Below, piece by piece: positions 1 to 14,900 of a stretch of DNA of 64,000 bases. Under the pieces are notes generated by a model. It had not been told where the DNA came from and did no database searches. It saw nothing but the letters and a program-made list of their open reading frames with translations. This DNA is from Brachypodius melanocephalos (taxonomy: Eukaryota > Chordata > Aves > Passeriformes > Pycnonotidae). Location: contig VZSR01000520.1 of assembly GCA_013398615.1 (NCBI GenBank), positions 34,466,870 to 34,530,869 of the forward strand, given 5' to 3'. How positions within the stretch are numbered: position 1 is the first letter of the stretch; every line of letters starts with the position of its first letter. The translations under genes were made by a program, and so were the position numbers.

Positions 1-3000
1 GGAGGATGAGGGCCATGCCCACCCACAAGACAGGTTGCTCACAAACTAGAACACCTCTCCCACCCTGAGTTGTTTCTAGGTGTTCAGGAGGTGTTCAGCA
101 CTGGAAGATAGTGAGGGACCATGTCCTTTCACCACCTTTCCATATCCCTGAAATACCCAAATGAACCTTTTTCTTCTTCCTCTCCTTCCCTCAGGAAGGC
201 AGATCTCTAGCCTAGCCCCAGTTAATGCAGGCAGGAATCCCATCAGGTAATAAAGCAAGAAATAAACACATTTGTCTAATGCCTAATAAAAGTTAGAGGC
301 ATATAAAATTGCTGGAGTAAGGCTTAAGGAGGACAGACAAAAAGTAGATTCACAGATTTAGATATTTGTTTTTTTCACGAAGAGCACTGCATATTGAAAT
401 CCATTCACACTGACACTGGAAGGAAATCTTACCCAAAACATGAATATTTGTGTGTAAGCAAGCTACTTTGAGTTGTGCCTTATGACAGGAGAGACCTCAT
501 AAGTCCTGTGCTTTGCTCCTTCAGATACTGCAGAATGAAAGTCCAGTGGGTTTATTTCCCCTTGGCAAAACAACCATTTCTAGTTGCAAATCATGACTGA
601 GATAAGCATTTGCAGATATTTCTTAGCAGAGAGGAAAGCTGCTCAGCGTTACGCAAGGTTGTGTGGTTAGCCTCTCATGCCTTGTGTACTTCACCTCTAC
701 ACTCAATCTACTCACAGGGTGAGCAAGGCCACAGCTTCTTATCACTGGTCTGACATTTCTCTAAATATTTTGCCCAGGTTTTTGGCTCTAACACATCATG
801 CAGATTTCAAATAATTTTTAATATATAGAGTTTGAAACAGAATGGCTTTATGAAAGCTAAACTGCAGTCTATTCTTAATGAAGTTTGAATTGGAAATTTG
901 TCCCTCCCCTTTATTTTCCGTTTCCTTTTCCCCTCTTTGTTAGATGATTACAATATAGAAAAGCATTCCCTGCGTTTCCATTCCCGTCTTCCTTCCTGTC
1001 CAGATGAGCTGGAAAGGGGCACAACCTCTGCCCATCACCTTGACCCTGCAGTAAAAGCAGGGGTGCTCTGGGCTTCCAACATTTCAAGTGTTTTTGGAAT
1101 GCAGAGAATAAGCTCTTCTCTCCAGGTCATGGCTGTGCTGGGTCCCTCTTGAGCATTGACATGGAAGGCTGAGGGAGGTCTGGGGTTTCCTTATGATCTT
1201 AAAGCCTAGGAAGTTGTTTCTCTTCTTAGCAACATTTGCTTCTGGTTTCTGCACTGCCCAAGCCTTTCCAGAGAAGTTAAATTATCCGGCAAACATGTTT
1301 GCAGTTTTTTATTGAGGAAAATATCTGTTCTCTAGCCCCTCTGACTCTGCCTTGGCTGGTGTTTCAGCAGCTTTCTTCTCTTTGCACTGAAAGGGCCTTG
1401 CAGAAGTATAAATGATCCTTCATTGCCTGCACATAAAGAAAAATCTTTGCTGATATGCTGAAATTCCCAAGAGAATAATTTGGGTTTGAAATAGGCAAAG
1501 GACAAATGCTCTGAAAATCTCTGATTGTAAACGTGTGGGAGAACAACTTATCATTAACTGACTGTTGTTAGAGAGAGAGTACAGCTAATAAAACCTGCAA
1601 AGTGGTTTTGACTTGACAAAGTATGTTTTGACTGAGTAAAAAGAGAGACAGTTGATATTTGTGAGACAAATTGTTGACTGCAAAACATATATGTAAAATA
1701 AATACAAAATAAGTTTGCAAAAATAAATATGAAGAGTTACATAAAGGCTGCAGTACAGTTTGTGAATACCAGCCAAGATATGTTACACCAATAATATATA
1801 ATAGCCCCAGTCCAGTGTGGGCCCATGGGCAGCATGTTCCCTTGGTGTTAATGAATGCAGAAAATGGCTAGACTGAAGGGGGAAAAAAGTAGGGGGGGCA
1901 GTGTTTGAAAGAAGGGCTCTTCCTTCAGGAAATTTTTGGATGTTTGTTTTTTAGATTGTTTCTGTCCATGCCATGGTTGTGAGTGTGTGAGAAGGCTTGT
2001 TTGTCAGCAGAGCTGACCTGAGAACTAACAGTAATGAGAAGTAGCTTGTACTTTGTTCAAGGTTTTATGAATATGCAGTTCTTTATAGTATACATGACTT
2101 TGTCTATTTAAATAGAGGGACAGACCTAGTGAACCTGGGAAACCCAGGAAACACTGGGAACTCAATGAACATTTAGTTGCAGCTCCCCACCCTTTGAGAG
2201 ACCTCTTTGCTGAAAGGTTGTTGACAAGGCCAAACAAGAGGGTCTGACAGCAGTAATGCTGCTGCTTCTCTAGAAGTACTTACAATTAAGCTTGATTATT
2301 TTAGGAGGAAGATGCATTCGAAGGTTTATTGGGAGTACTGCAGGCACTCCCTACTTCTCTGTTCCTGAGTTACTTGGCTCTGCTGCTCCAGCCCTTAGAG
2401 GACCACTGCTGCTCCTGAACAGCAGGTTTGTGCTCTGATGAGGTACAGTGGTTACAGGTCCCTCACAACACCAGCAGCTCTCATCCAGCAAGGCTTCTGC
2501 AGAGCTGACCTGACTCCTCACCTTTCAGTGGGGGCAAGGCTCTACTATGTTCAAATGCGAATAAGCTACAGTCATGTCCTTTGCCTGCAAGTAATGGAAG
2601 TTATGGAAGTAATGAGGAAAATACATGTGTTAGCTTTAAACCTGGTGATGGCAGCAGCCAGGGCACCAGGGCTTAGCACAAGCTCATTCTGCCAGTGAGC
2701 TCCATGTGTTTGTGCAGAGCCTGCTCCTGAGGCTCAGCTCCTTCAAGCTAGCCCAGCTATCCTTGCTGTGCTCTGCAGGCAGCAGTGCATGTCCACACAG
2801 CCCCTCCAGTGTGCTGCTCATCCATCAGACCTTCAAGCCGAGCCATGTACTGTATAAGACACCAGTCTGGTGTCATATGTGACCAGAAAACTCTGTGGCT
2901 ACTTGTTACTTAAAAAATTCACACATGATTTAGAATTCTTCCACCTGCACAAGTGGCCATGACAACTTTCTACCCTTGAAGTGTAGTAGAACTTGTTCAT

Positions 3001-6000
3001 TTTTGTAACTTCCCCTGTTGGTTTTCTCCAGGGCTGTGAGAGTTGGTGAGCTGGTGAGTGGTTTAAGGGTGGGTAAGCTGTCCTGCACCTGATCACCTGA
3101 TTCCTCTGTGCCTTTAATGGAGTTCCCTAGCAGAGTGATGACTTGCTCCACTTTGACAAACCTTGAGGAACATGTGCAAACCTGCTAGCCTTCACAGAAG
3201 TGGGCATTTGGGAATCCCCAGCAGGTACAGAAGTGTTCATTGAAGTGAGACTTCAATTGCAGAGTGGAAAATTCACTGCTGAAATTGACAGTGCCTGTAA
3301 CAGAAAGCAGAGTAGGTGGGAGACAGAGAGTTTTGCTGAGCTATGAGGTGTCAGGATATTTAGGAGACCCTTGGTTTGTCTTACCTTTTGGCAGCTGGAA
3401 CAGCTGCTGCCTTGGCTATTAAGCTTGGTCCTTCCCAGGCTGAGCCAAAACTCCTGGACATGCAGAGCATCAACTCTAGACCAAAGATCAAAGAGTCGAA
3501 GGGTGGACATCTAAGTAGAGTAGGGGACCAGTGAGCAGGAGGAAGTGCTCTGCCAGCCACAGGCTCTCCACAGACCACAGGCTGAGAAGCACAACTTCCT
3601 GAGCTATAAACTTGTCACCAGGGTGGACCAGTAACACAAGGATTCTGCAAGGTAGGGAGGACACTGGACAGGCAAGTCTTCCTCATGGGACACAGCAAGC
3701 TTCTCACAGCATTTCCATTATCCAATTTTTCTGTACATCCAAGATGCAGGAAGCTCCCATGGCTTGCTTTACATCCTCCTTCTTTTCCCTCTCTTTCTGC
3801 CTGTCAGACAAGAAGAAACTTATCTATTTCTGACTAGAGGGTGACAATTAGCTGGGTGTGATCCCTGAAGACCTCAAGAATTTCTCTTTCTACTTTTGGG
3901 TTTTTCATTGTTGGTTCTTTTACTTCACATTGTTGGTTTGACTTTTGTCAGATCCCTTGGATCTCTTATGAAAAAGCATTTATTAAAACCTGAATTTTCT
4001 GCAAGTCAGGGTTCACATTTGGTGCATGAAATTTGCTTTTGTGCTATGGGTTTTTCAATGTATCACTTTGTTGCCTTCCCATCTTCCTAATACTCTGTTT
4101 TATGACGAAACAACTCCAAAATTTCAAAGACGTTGGAGTTCTTCCTGCAGCTAGGTTGGGGTCAGGGCCTCACTTCCACCACCTGTTGGAAGAAGGAGGA
4201 ACCCAGCAAGGTGACCAAAGGCAAGTCCAGGGAGTAAATTAATCCTTCTCCTCCATCTAAGATTAATTTGATCTGGACTGATCAAATGATCAAAGATGGG
4301 CTGGCTTACGAGAGTAAGTAGATGGCATCAAAAAAATGGCCATTCCTAAGATGGAAGCAAATGAAGCTTGATGTCATCTAGCTGTGGTGCTGCATTGACT
4401 TCCCTCACAGTGAACTGAAAGTAACAGCACATGAATTCATGTGTCTGAACAAAGATTTTTAATAAGTCTTTGTAGTTAGGACACCAAGATACCTCCATTC
4501 AATGTGTTCCTCAGCACCTGTCTAATCAGAAGTGATACCAAACCAAAGAAAGCATAGGCAGCTCTGTTTCTTGCAAGGGGTGAAACCTTGTACTTATTTG
4601 CTGTTCAGGTAACTCCAATTACTCTTGTAAGGAAAGAAAGTGACTGGAAAAAAGGGATATAGGGATCTGCCTCTATTGCTAATGGCACAGAGCCCTGCAG
4701 CTGAGTCCAGCTGGGTTGGTTGTGACATAGGATGTAAACCAGCCCTGCGAGCCTTCTGTCAGTCTTTTAATCTCAGCACTGTCATCTCACCCATCTCCAT
4801 GAAGCTCCATGCTCCCAACTGTCTCATTTAACAACAGGAATTAACAGCACTGTCTATCAGCTTCCATCAGGGCTGCTCTTTTGGCTTCAGCAGGTTCTAT
4901 CTTTTCTTCCTGCTTCAGGTGCTCCTTACAACCACTATGCTTGAAGGGTTTCCACATGTCAGCTTCAGTCACAAGCTGGCTTGTCCCAAATGGTATCCCT
5001 TCAGGTACCAGGTAGCTTTGGTGCAAAAAGTTGCTCTATTACCTGGCACTTGGAGTTTGTGACTGTCTGTGTTTCTCCCTCAGTGTCAAGCCAGCTGGCA
5101 CACATTTTAAGACCTGTGGTTCCTGCTCTGCTATAAATATAAATAAACCATCGTATCTCTTTCCTAAGTAACAGCAAACTCTTGCTCTTACTCTTTCTTG
5201 ATGTCTTCTCATTTTCAGAGGGAGAAGTAAAAGCAACAAAACATAATAATAAAAGCCTAGGTCCTGATCCTTACATCTAGTCTATTTAAAAAATACTCAG
5301 GCACTCAGTCATTACTCATCAGTGCACTACAGAGCATTTGATTTCCAATCTAAGATTCAGTTTTAAAAACACATTATGTCTCTTCTCAGAGCAAATGTGC
5401 AGGAGCGAAGAATTAATCTGGCAGACCCTGCTGCTGTTTCACACAATTGCTGTGTGTCTCAGCTACCTCAGGCAAATTCAGAGTGACCAGCCACATACAG
5501 TTCAGCCAGGAAGTCCTTAGTGTCAGAAGGTTTGTGACAATATTTTTGAAACCCCTTGCAAAGGTATGTTCAGGCCTTCACCTGCACAAAATTCAGTGGA
5601 TTATATTTCCTTGCCAGTCTGCTAATTTCTGGGAATATTCAATTGGCAAGTGTGGCTCCTGGTTTCTAAAGCAATGAGTCATTGTGATCATTACTGCAGT
5701 GTACAGTCACTGTGCAATAATTTAAACCACTATTGTCATTATTATTGCTTCCAACAAGCAAACTGATACCTTCTGCAAGCCCAGGGCAGGTGTGTGACTG
5801 TAATCACCATGCAATTAATTAGCCTGTGCTGCCGGTTAGTATGCAACACACAGCTCCCTGCTTCCCAACTGAATCCAATCTTGCAGAACTACTGCAAAGA
5901 TTTAAATGTACTTTGCAGTAAGGACTCAATAAAAGAGAAGAAAAGCAGGCGGCTCCAGGGACAGCTTTTCAGCTTCACGTCACACCTAGCAAAATGAGCA

Positions 6001-8778
6001 CTTGCCTCTATCAGCCAAAGGGTTTTGCGGAGCTGTGGGACAAGAATAGAGTTTTACATTATTTTTGAAAAATGAGGCTTTAGAAATCATCTGATGCATG
6101 AATTCTGAGTGAGCAAAGCAGAAAGGCTGGCTGCTCACCACGGTGGCCCTGGAAATCCTTTCAATTGGCAGCACAGCAAGAACCCAGGAGCTGCCTGGGC
6201 TCCCTCCTCTCTGTGCAGCCACAGAGCTACCACAGAGCCAGATTAAATTGCTGGATTAAGCATTCCCACAGCCCCATCCAAATCTTTGTGACAGCTGTGC
6301 CCGGGACAGAAGTCAAGCATCGGTGCCATAACTGCGTCAACTGACGTGTCATGGGTCACAGCATTACAGCTGAAAAAGGTCTGCGAGGTCATTCACTCAC
6401 ATTTCTTAGCCAGCACAGATTTGATTCAATAAAGTGTGTGCTACTGCTCCAAACCCAGCATTTTAAGATATTTGGGCAATGCAATCCTCTTCCTCTTCTT
6501 CTGGAAATTTGTCCATCATCTCTTATAACTCACTGACAGGAAATGTCTCACCAAACATTCCCCTGGTTCCATATGATCCCATTAATGGCTCTTCCTGCCT
6601 CTCCCTTTGCTGAAGTCTCCCCTTTCACTCATCTGTGCTTTCCTGCCTCTCTACAGGTTCAAGAGCCTGCTTAGCTCCTTTCAGGCTGGTCTGGCTTTTG
6701 AGAGGAAAATACCTCATCCCTGAGGGCCCACAAAATATTCGACTCCTCTTATGCCAAAAAAAACGCCTTATCCACTGCCTTAAATTTGCTGCACTGAAAG
6801 ACTCCACACACTCAAATAATGAGATTTTCTATTAAGGCAAACACTTTCAGGCTCTTACTTTTTCATCTTCTATGTCTGAGTTTGGAATTATTTTCAATTT
6901 TCTATCCATTCTCCAAAATTTAGACCCTACATGCAGCCACATGTATTGGAAGGTCAGTTCTGTTGTTTTTCTTCACCAGTCTGTTCTTGCTGCCAAACTC
7001 CAGCTGGTGCTGTGAGCAGGGCTCTCAGATGTTGTGCTCGTGGGAGGGAGCAGAGGGATGGATGCCTGCACCTCCTGAGGGGAACCCTGTGCCAGGGTCA
7101 CTGTGTGCCTGATGCTCACCAGGTCAAAGCTGGTTTAGTCACTTTCCTGGCTTTGTTGATAACCCTCATTTCCCTCCAGGCAATGGAATTCCTGACCATC
7201 AGTGCTTTGCTGGCCCTACCTTACATAATTAATGGCTAACAAAGTCCAGCATCACAGGAGTTATGGCTGTACATGTCACCTTCTGATGCCACAGTAGGAC
7301 ATTATCAGCATTGGCCTCCTTTTGATTTAGGTTTCACACATCACTCAGATGTGATCAGGTTCATGCCTATGTGACTAATTAGGGGAGTAATTTTTGCTGT
7401 TATGGAACATTTCATTATATGTCAACTTTCTTTCCCTTCAGTTCATTACTTCTTTCCCACTACTGAATATGAATATTGCCATCCAACACATGTTTTCCTT
7501 TCACATGGTTACAAGGCTCTTCTTTTTTTGGTTGTTTCTTCTGTAAAAAACCCAAAAGATATGACTCAGGATAACTTCCAAAAGTTGTCTTCCATTGTTT
7601 TACTCTGTATGTTCAGATTATATTGATTAAAATCACATGCTGTTACATCTGAAAGAAATTCTCTCACCTACGTGACAAGCTGAGCTTTTATCTCAAGTAA
7701 AGGGAGAGTTTCACTTATTTCAATTTGCCTTTTTTTTTAAGCACAGTTCTCTCATTCCTACTGTCTTGACTATGATCTTTAAAAAGTATTGATTAAAATC
7801 AAGATTCTGTGGACTAATACTCTTAATCTACAACTGGAATTACAGAGGCACAAGTATTTTATGAGAAAGCTGTCTGTGAAGGGTTGAAAAAGAAAAGTAC
7901 CGCTAAAAATAAAATCTCTGTGTTGCTTTTGGGATTTGAAAGGCTATTTTTACACAAACTGACGTTTGGAACAGACTTGCTGTGTTAGGTTAGGCGTTTG
8001 AAACTACTCTCCTTTAGTAGTTTAAGACTGACCTTATTTGAAATGTAGTACCTTAAGATCTATATCTTTAAAAATAAAAGGAAAGGAAAAATATTTGAAG
8101 CAAGACCAAATATGAAGTGAGAGTCCTATTTTCATCTGACATCTAAGCTGAAAATTAGAGCAGCAAAACACTTTTTTATGCATGTTCTGTTACCTTTTCT
8201 TTAAATGTAAAATCAATTCATCAAATGCATGACCAGCCAGTATCCCCATGAGTCCATGGTCTTACCCAGTAGAGCTCTTGTGACCAGACTTTTCGGCACA
8301 AGTATTTCCACTGCCTGCAGAGATAAACACGTGTAAATACTCCGTCACATCAGCACCATAGCTCGAAGCCAGTATTCAACTCCAGTCTGCCATTGGACTG
8401 CAGGGACTCCTCTGCTGCATCCCTACTTTTGAAGCCATGAAACATCTCTCAGACCCTTCAGCTGGAGGGTGGCATCCAGGGGACAGGCATGCTCAACCCT
8501 CTGTGGCTCTGGCCGCCCTTGTGCCTCCCTTACCTGTGTCTGTGAACACCTGTGCTTTGGCAGCATTGATGGGTGAGCTAAAACCAAGAGAACTCAGCAC
8601 AAAGCACACTGCCAGCCTGCTGTCAGAACAGTGTGCCTGTGGTTTCGTGCCCTTCAAGGAACATTCCTGATGTCTAAGGGCCCCTGTGTCTGTCTCTGTG
8701 TTTGCACTTCCAGTCCTTACTTCCCCCAGTTTTCCATTTGCAGTTCTGCTTACCAGGGTCTCCCTTGCTCTGTTTCAG
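1..8778. other. Upstream or first-intron DNA, no gene recognised
   Basis: No coding exon, CpG-rich promoter or clear mobile element was seen in this stretch. Because RIN3 exon 2 starts inside a codon, most of this is probably RIN3 intron 1, which is very long in human. Open frames here are short and have no recognisable domain or splice support. Confidence 0.5.
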
Positions 8779-8965
8779 CCCTGTCAGAGATACCATTGAA
8801 GAGGGGAAAGAGACACATCTCTGTCAGGCCATTGCTGTGAGAAATTGCCTCCAGCTTCCAGGGATCAGCATCCTTGACAAGCTCATCAAGACATGTCCTG
8901 TCTGGCTTCAGCTGAACATGAGCCAGGAAAGGGCTGGGGCGATCCTTGGCAAAGAAACAGCAGGG
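8779..8965 (+). CDS. RIN3: RIN3 exon 2: N-terminus and start of SH2
   Basis: The acceptor is a pyrimidine-rich tract ending TTTCAG at 8773-8778 and the donor is GTAAGT at 8966. The first base completes a codon begun in an upstream exon; 62 whole codons follow and the exon ends in phase 0. It encodes an acidic linker, then GISILDKLIKTCPVWLQL, the typical opening of the RIN3 SH2 domain. The frame is open back to an in-frame ATG at 8702, so a transcript starting just upstream could in principle use that start, but the phase and the good acceptor favour splicing from an earlier exon, as in human RIN3. The exact 5' border is the least certain part: another CAG lies about 35 bases upstream. Confidence 0.88.
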
Positions 8966-11900
8966 GTAAGTCCAAAGCGATTTCAGTTCAGACAACCACA
9001 TTTCCTGTCCTTGGTTAGGAGAACACTGCTTTTTTTAATGTGGAAGCAAAAATATTTAGCAGAATGCTGTTTCCATTACCATTTGATGCTTTACCCTCTC
9101 AACAGCACAAAAGTTACATTTGCTTTGGGAAAACAAGTTATTTGCTTACCATGTAGATTCATGGAGATGGCTTCCTATTCACCACCATATCCACAAGTAT
9201 GGTGATTATCCTAATCTGGAGCAATGAAAAAAATCTCTGACGAAAAGGACTTTAGATTCAGGGAGCTGCTGGAAGTAATTTTTATTGCAACAACTGGTAT
9301 CTGGTTTGCATAAACTGAGTATTAGAGAATTATACAGTTGTGCAAAGCTCAGAGCTTGCCTAAGGAAAACAGCTCTGTGCCAAAGGTAGCTGCTCCCCTT
9401 TCCTGAGAGGTCTGAGCAGTGAGGCATAGCAGGCTGTGGATCCTTTGGAAAGGGCAGGTGCAAATGACCTGAGCTGATGTGAGGGCACATTGCTCTGAGG
9501 ACGCTTGGACCTGTCCCTTGGCTATCCCTTGGCTGAGTCCCTGGACCTACCCCAAGGCTAAATGCTGGCACAGCCCAGTGACACCCTCCAGTGGGAATCA
9601 CCTGAGCAGCCTGGGCTGTGCAGTTCACTTCACCCTGAATCAGATTTCTCAATTAGATTGAGCAAGTAATTCTCTTTGTTTTTCTGCCCTGTAACTGGAG
9701 ATGTGTGTGACTGTCTGTGATGTAGCCATGTGTAGCTCCAAGCCTCCTCAGCCATTATCCATTCCCTGCAGGCAGGGGTTTCCTCACCTCTGAGTGGCTT
9801 TGGGGAAACATCTTACCTCTGTTCCTCCCGCTCACAGTGCCCTTGGGCACAGCCTTCAGCTGCAGTTAGAAGCTGGCAGGAGAAGAGGTGCTGTATCAGT
9901 GGTGTCCCATGGCAAGGGCAGAATCTCCTGCCTCTGTGAGCCCACCTGAAACTGGGCAGCATCATTCCCACCTGTGGTGAAAATAGAGGAGACTGATTTC
10001 AATATCAGTCCTGACCCAGGCTGCAGGGTTAAGTACAGCTCAGAAAATCCACCTCCGACTTCTCCGAACAGCCATAGTCCAATTTTAGCCTTTGGATCCA
10101 TGGCAACCAGGCGTGCCGATCAGGAAAAAAGAAGTGATTCATTTCCAGGTTTCATTTCCCTGATTGCTTGGATTAAATTTCAGATGTAGCAATATAAGAT
10201 GGTGCTGTCTGGCAGTCATGGTTAGAGGGACAGCACTGCCATATGGGTGGTAGGACCTGGGCAAGGGAGAGCCTCTCCCTGCAGATACTGCCCACCTCCC
10301 ACCTGCAGACACTGTGACAGAAGATGGGGGCTGCCCTCTGCTAGAAATCAGCCTATTTAGGGCATACACCTGTGCTTTTATCTGCATTTTTCTCTGCCCT
10401 GATGGTGGACCTGAGCCCCTGGGGATCCATTTCTTCTGGACTCAGATGCCAAGATGACAGCACTGTGTGAGGTTGTGAAGTAGCCCCAAAGCTGTGTGTT
10501 CAGCATGGGTGCTTCAAAGTGACTGGAGATGCCCTTATGACTGGGACTCATGCAGAGAAAGGTCTTGGCTTCTAGACAAGATTTTAAAAAATTCCTCTGC
10601 CCAAGAAATGAATGTTTTTTGATAGATTTCCATACATTAGAATTGATTAATGATTTTATCAACTCACACTTCTCTTTCTAATATTATCCAGGCTACGAAA
10701 TTAATTTTTTAATTCAGTTTTTTGAAAATACCTTGACTCCTTTCTGCCTAAGCTTACTATCAACAAATGAAGGTGAAGATTATTTTGTCTTTGTATCTGC
10801 ACGTTCAAGACACAAACTAAAAATATCCCTGACAATGAGCTTTAATTAGAAACACACTTAGGACCTCACACAATACAAAGAATGAGGCATTTTTCCTTTT
10901 TCTTGGTGGAGCAGCTCGGTGGGAAAGGAGCTGCATGGATGGTGGGCACAGACCCAGTGAGGACAGGCTCTGGGACCAGGGCTTTTTCAGCCAGAAGACA
11001 ACTTCAGGGGACCACAGAGCAACCCCTGGTACCTGCAGGAAGGTCACGGAGAAGATGAAGCCAGGCTGTGCTCAGCACTGCAGGGTGGGAGGACAAGAGG
11101 CAACAGTGTACATTGAAACCAGAGGGGTTCAGCCTGGGTGCAGGGAAGCATTTTCTCCCTGTGGGGACAATAAGTGGTAGGACAGGTTGCCAAGAGAAGC
11201 TGTGCAGTCTCCAGCTTTGGACATTCTCCAGACTCGGACAGACAAATCCATGAGAAACTTGGTCTGGTCTCATGTCTTCACCCAGGGGATTGGAGAAGGG
11301 TCCTCCCAGGAATACCTGCCAGCCTGAATGATCTTACAGTCCCATAAAAAAGCTCTGCCATGGACACTGTGACCACCAGAGCCTTTGGCCTTATATTCCA
11401 CTCATGACACTCAAATCCTTATCAAGTAAATGTACAGGTGACTCCCTTGCTTTAGACCTGGACTGGGACGTTCAAGGGTGACATCTGTAATTTAGCGCAC
11501 TGATGTGAAGACCGTCACTTAAATTACGAGTGCAGTTTTAGAGTCTTCAGTTAGTGAAATAGTTTGCTTTAGGCATAAGTGGGACATCAGTGATGCATAG
11601 AAACTCTGTGAGTCTCTTCACAGGTCTGAATTTCACTTAGAAGAAATGTCCCTTTCTCCATTATTTTTGTTGTATAAAGCTTAACTAAGTGGAACAAAGC
11701 TAAAATAAGGCTATTTAAAGGATTGTACTGATAAAAATCTACATAGCAAATGATCTAAAATAAAGTTTAGAAGCTCACATAATGTAGCTGAACTCTTGAT
11801 TCTTTTCTCCTTTTTCAGATATTCTTAGTTAGGAAAGAGGGTAATGTGAACAACATGGTCCTTGCAGTCCGCCTGCCAGTGCAGAACGAGGCTCCTGGTG

Positions 11901-14900
11901 TGCTGGAGTACAACATTAAAGAAGAAAAATCAAGTAAGGTCTTTACATTTTCTGGTCTTGCTCTGGTCATTGTACTGAGTCCTCTTGTGATCATCAATAT
12001 TTATGTAATCTCACTTGCACTGAGCAGGTTCCTCTTGTGACCGGCAGCAGATCTTGCTTTTATGGTGTAGTTCAGTTAATATTTCCTGCAGCTGCTTTAC
12101 CTCAGCTCCTCTGTGGTTCTGCACCTTCTGTTACCATTTACAGACTCACAATAGGGAAATAAAGCACCTCCAAATGAGGAGGCCAAGGCTTTGATCGAGT
12201 GAGGGGAGCTGCCTTTCACCAGCTGGAAGTCCTGAGGAAAGTGGAAAGCTTTGGCAGACTAAGCCTTGTAAACTCACTGACTCTCTCTCTAAGCCATTGA
12301 ATTTGGGGATCACCAGTCATCTGACATCTGCTACGTTGCCTTTTCATGCACCTCATACTCATACCTCCACTTGTTCACTCACACTGAACGAGTTACTCCT
12401 AAACTGTTCTCAAAGCCAGCCAGGGAAGAAGGTGGCTGGTGGTATTGATGCTGTTCCTGGTTGGATAGCCAAGTCTGCCATGAGCAAGTGAAAATTAACC
12501 CAGTTCACAGTCAGCCACGTCTAATGCCACCCTCTGTGTAAATGGATTTTTAAGGCACATGTTTTCCACTTTCAAAAGAATATTTGGAAACACCTGAGTT
12601 TTAGGATAGTCATAGAAACACGCATTCAAAAAGTTCATAAAAATAACTTCACATTATTTATTTATCTGAACACATCTAAATCCTCTGCCACTGAGCCCTG
12701 TCCCAAAGCCCGCTCCCCATAGAAACTGTTTTATTCTCTGCTAAAAAACTTGTGTTTCTGCAGATCAGTCTTGCAACATTACTTTCCCCTTGCTCAAATG
12801 AACTTTTACAGTTGCTCAAATAGGTTTTCCTTCTCCTATATTTCTTTGCATATTTCTGCATTGTAATCAGACTTTAAAGCCAGAGGTATGACTGAATCTC
12901 TTAAACTGTTCTAATCTCAAGGCCAGACCACAATCTCTCACAGTATTGCTCCTGCACAGGGGGCAGCTCCCTGTCTGGCTGCTGCATCCCCCTGGGAAGG
13001 TTTCTCTCTCATCTGCCTGCTCCTGGGAGCACTCAGCTGCAGAGATGTTCAGTGTTCAGTGCTCCCGTGTGAGAGCAGGAACAGCAAAACTTTTGACACA
13101 ACTTCAGGTATTCAACTAAGAATACAAGGGCAAGGGTTAGCTGCAGGGTAGGGAAACTTTTCTTTATTTAGCTATTTGAACTTGACCTAGGACTTAGATT
13201 TTTCATGGCGGGGAATCAGTTTTTGACGATTCAAGCTTTCCTTTGGATAAAAGTTAAAAAGTCAAATCATGTCGTTCTAAAAAATACCATTTATAGAAAC
13301 GTTACTTCTTGACTCATGTCCTGTGCCATAAAATCTGATTTTTTTTAGGACAGGCAAAATAAAATGTAGTACAAAAATGTCACTGAGCTAGCCTATCTAG
13401 GGAGACTTTGCTACCGTGCTTTTCCAACCTCCCTGCTTTTTCTAATTTATCACTACCTTAATGCAAAGGGTGTATTGGGAGACAAGCTTTCTGGTAGAAA
13501 CAAGAATTAAATCAGTTTCCACCACTTTCATACGAGTTCCAAAGTAAGTGGAGGAGGGTAATTAAAATTCAGCTCTCATTCATAAAGCAGGAGAGCTGCC
13601 ATCACATGCAACAATCCCAGCAGCCATGAGGCTCATGCATTCCTATGGTGGATATTCACATTATTTTTAGCTTGAGTTCTGTCAGTGTTGTGTGTCAGTT
13701 GGTAGAAAGCCTCTGGGTTCTCCATCCTGCACTGTGTTAACAAGAGCACACTGGGTACAGAAGTGGTCACTCTTGCTTCCTATCTCATTTAGGGTAAGTA
13801 CCCCGGATTTGAAGTTTAAAAGAAATTGAATTAATTCTTGTTAATAAAGCTGAAGGACTGTACCTAGTACAACGGGAAACGATAAATCCTCTGTGTCACA
13901 GAGTAATCTAATACCTTAGGTAGTTAATTAATTCTTTAGCTTTACAACTGCATTACTACACTGCCTTCTAAACTTTTTCCAGAAATAAAATTTAAAGATG
14001 TCCAAATGCTTTAAAAGAATTTAGAACCTGAGCTGCCTTGATGAGTAACCTGGTGTACCTGCATTGCCTCAGATTAATGATGAGCCCTTCACTCATCCCT
14101 GGTATTCTGTAAGTGTCAGAGGAAACCTCTGAGCACTCCCAGAGATACCCTCTTGCTGTGGAATACAAGTAAGTTGGTTGGAATTTTGTTGTTACACTCC
14201 TGAAAACAGATAGAACACCCCAACTGCATAGCCTGAGGGCCACTGTGGACTAGCAGGGTTTTTCCAAACATCTATTCTTTAACTTCAGAAAATTTCTTTC
14301 CTTTCTGAGTTGACACATAAGCAGTGATCTGCGTGATGTTCTCCAAGGAGAGCTATTTGTCCTTTTCTGAGAGTTGGCTCCTCCTAAAGCGTTCAAAGAA
14401 GCAGGAACAAATTCTTCTCCTTACTGCAGTTCAACTCGTTAGACTCCACACAGTTGATGCATTCAGATGTAAACTGAAGTCTGGATTTGCCTTGACACGT
14501 AGAGTTCTGATTTTATGGAGAGCCTTCCTTCAGTTAAAATTCAAATTGCAACCTAGCAAAATTCAAGTTGCAACCAGCTTACTATTTTGAATAATCTTGC
14601 CAGCTTCTTCTTGTCCTTGGCTGTTTGTAGAGCCATTCTCATTCCGTCCTACTTTTCAGTCAGGATCTGAGGAGCCTTTCCTGGTATCATGATGATGGTA
14701 CAGAGGTTGTTGCCCAGCCCTTGTGTTCCATACAGAGATGGCCATTCAATGAAGTACAAAAAAAACACTTCAGAATCTTCTTGGCATTGCACTGCCAAAT
14801 AAGAGTGCTTTGTTGTTTTAATATTTCTTTTCCCCATATCAACTTTGTTGATATTTGGTGAAATATTTAGTGAAGAATAGTTTTCTGATGTGAAGACTGT

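Noticed and set aside
6351..6420. Weak resemblance to a repeat-like 'gacctctgagatcatc' phrase
   Set aside because: It is too short and too diverged to assign to any element.
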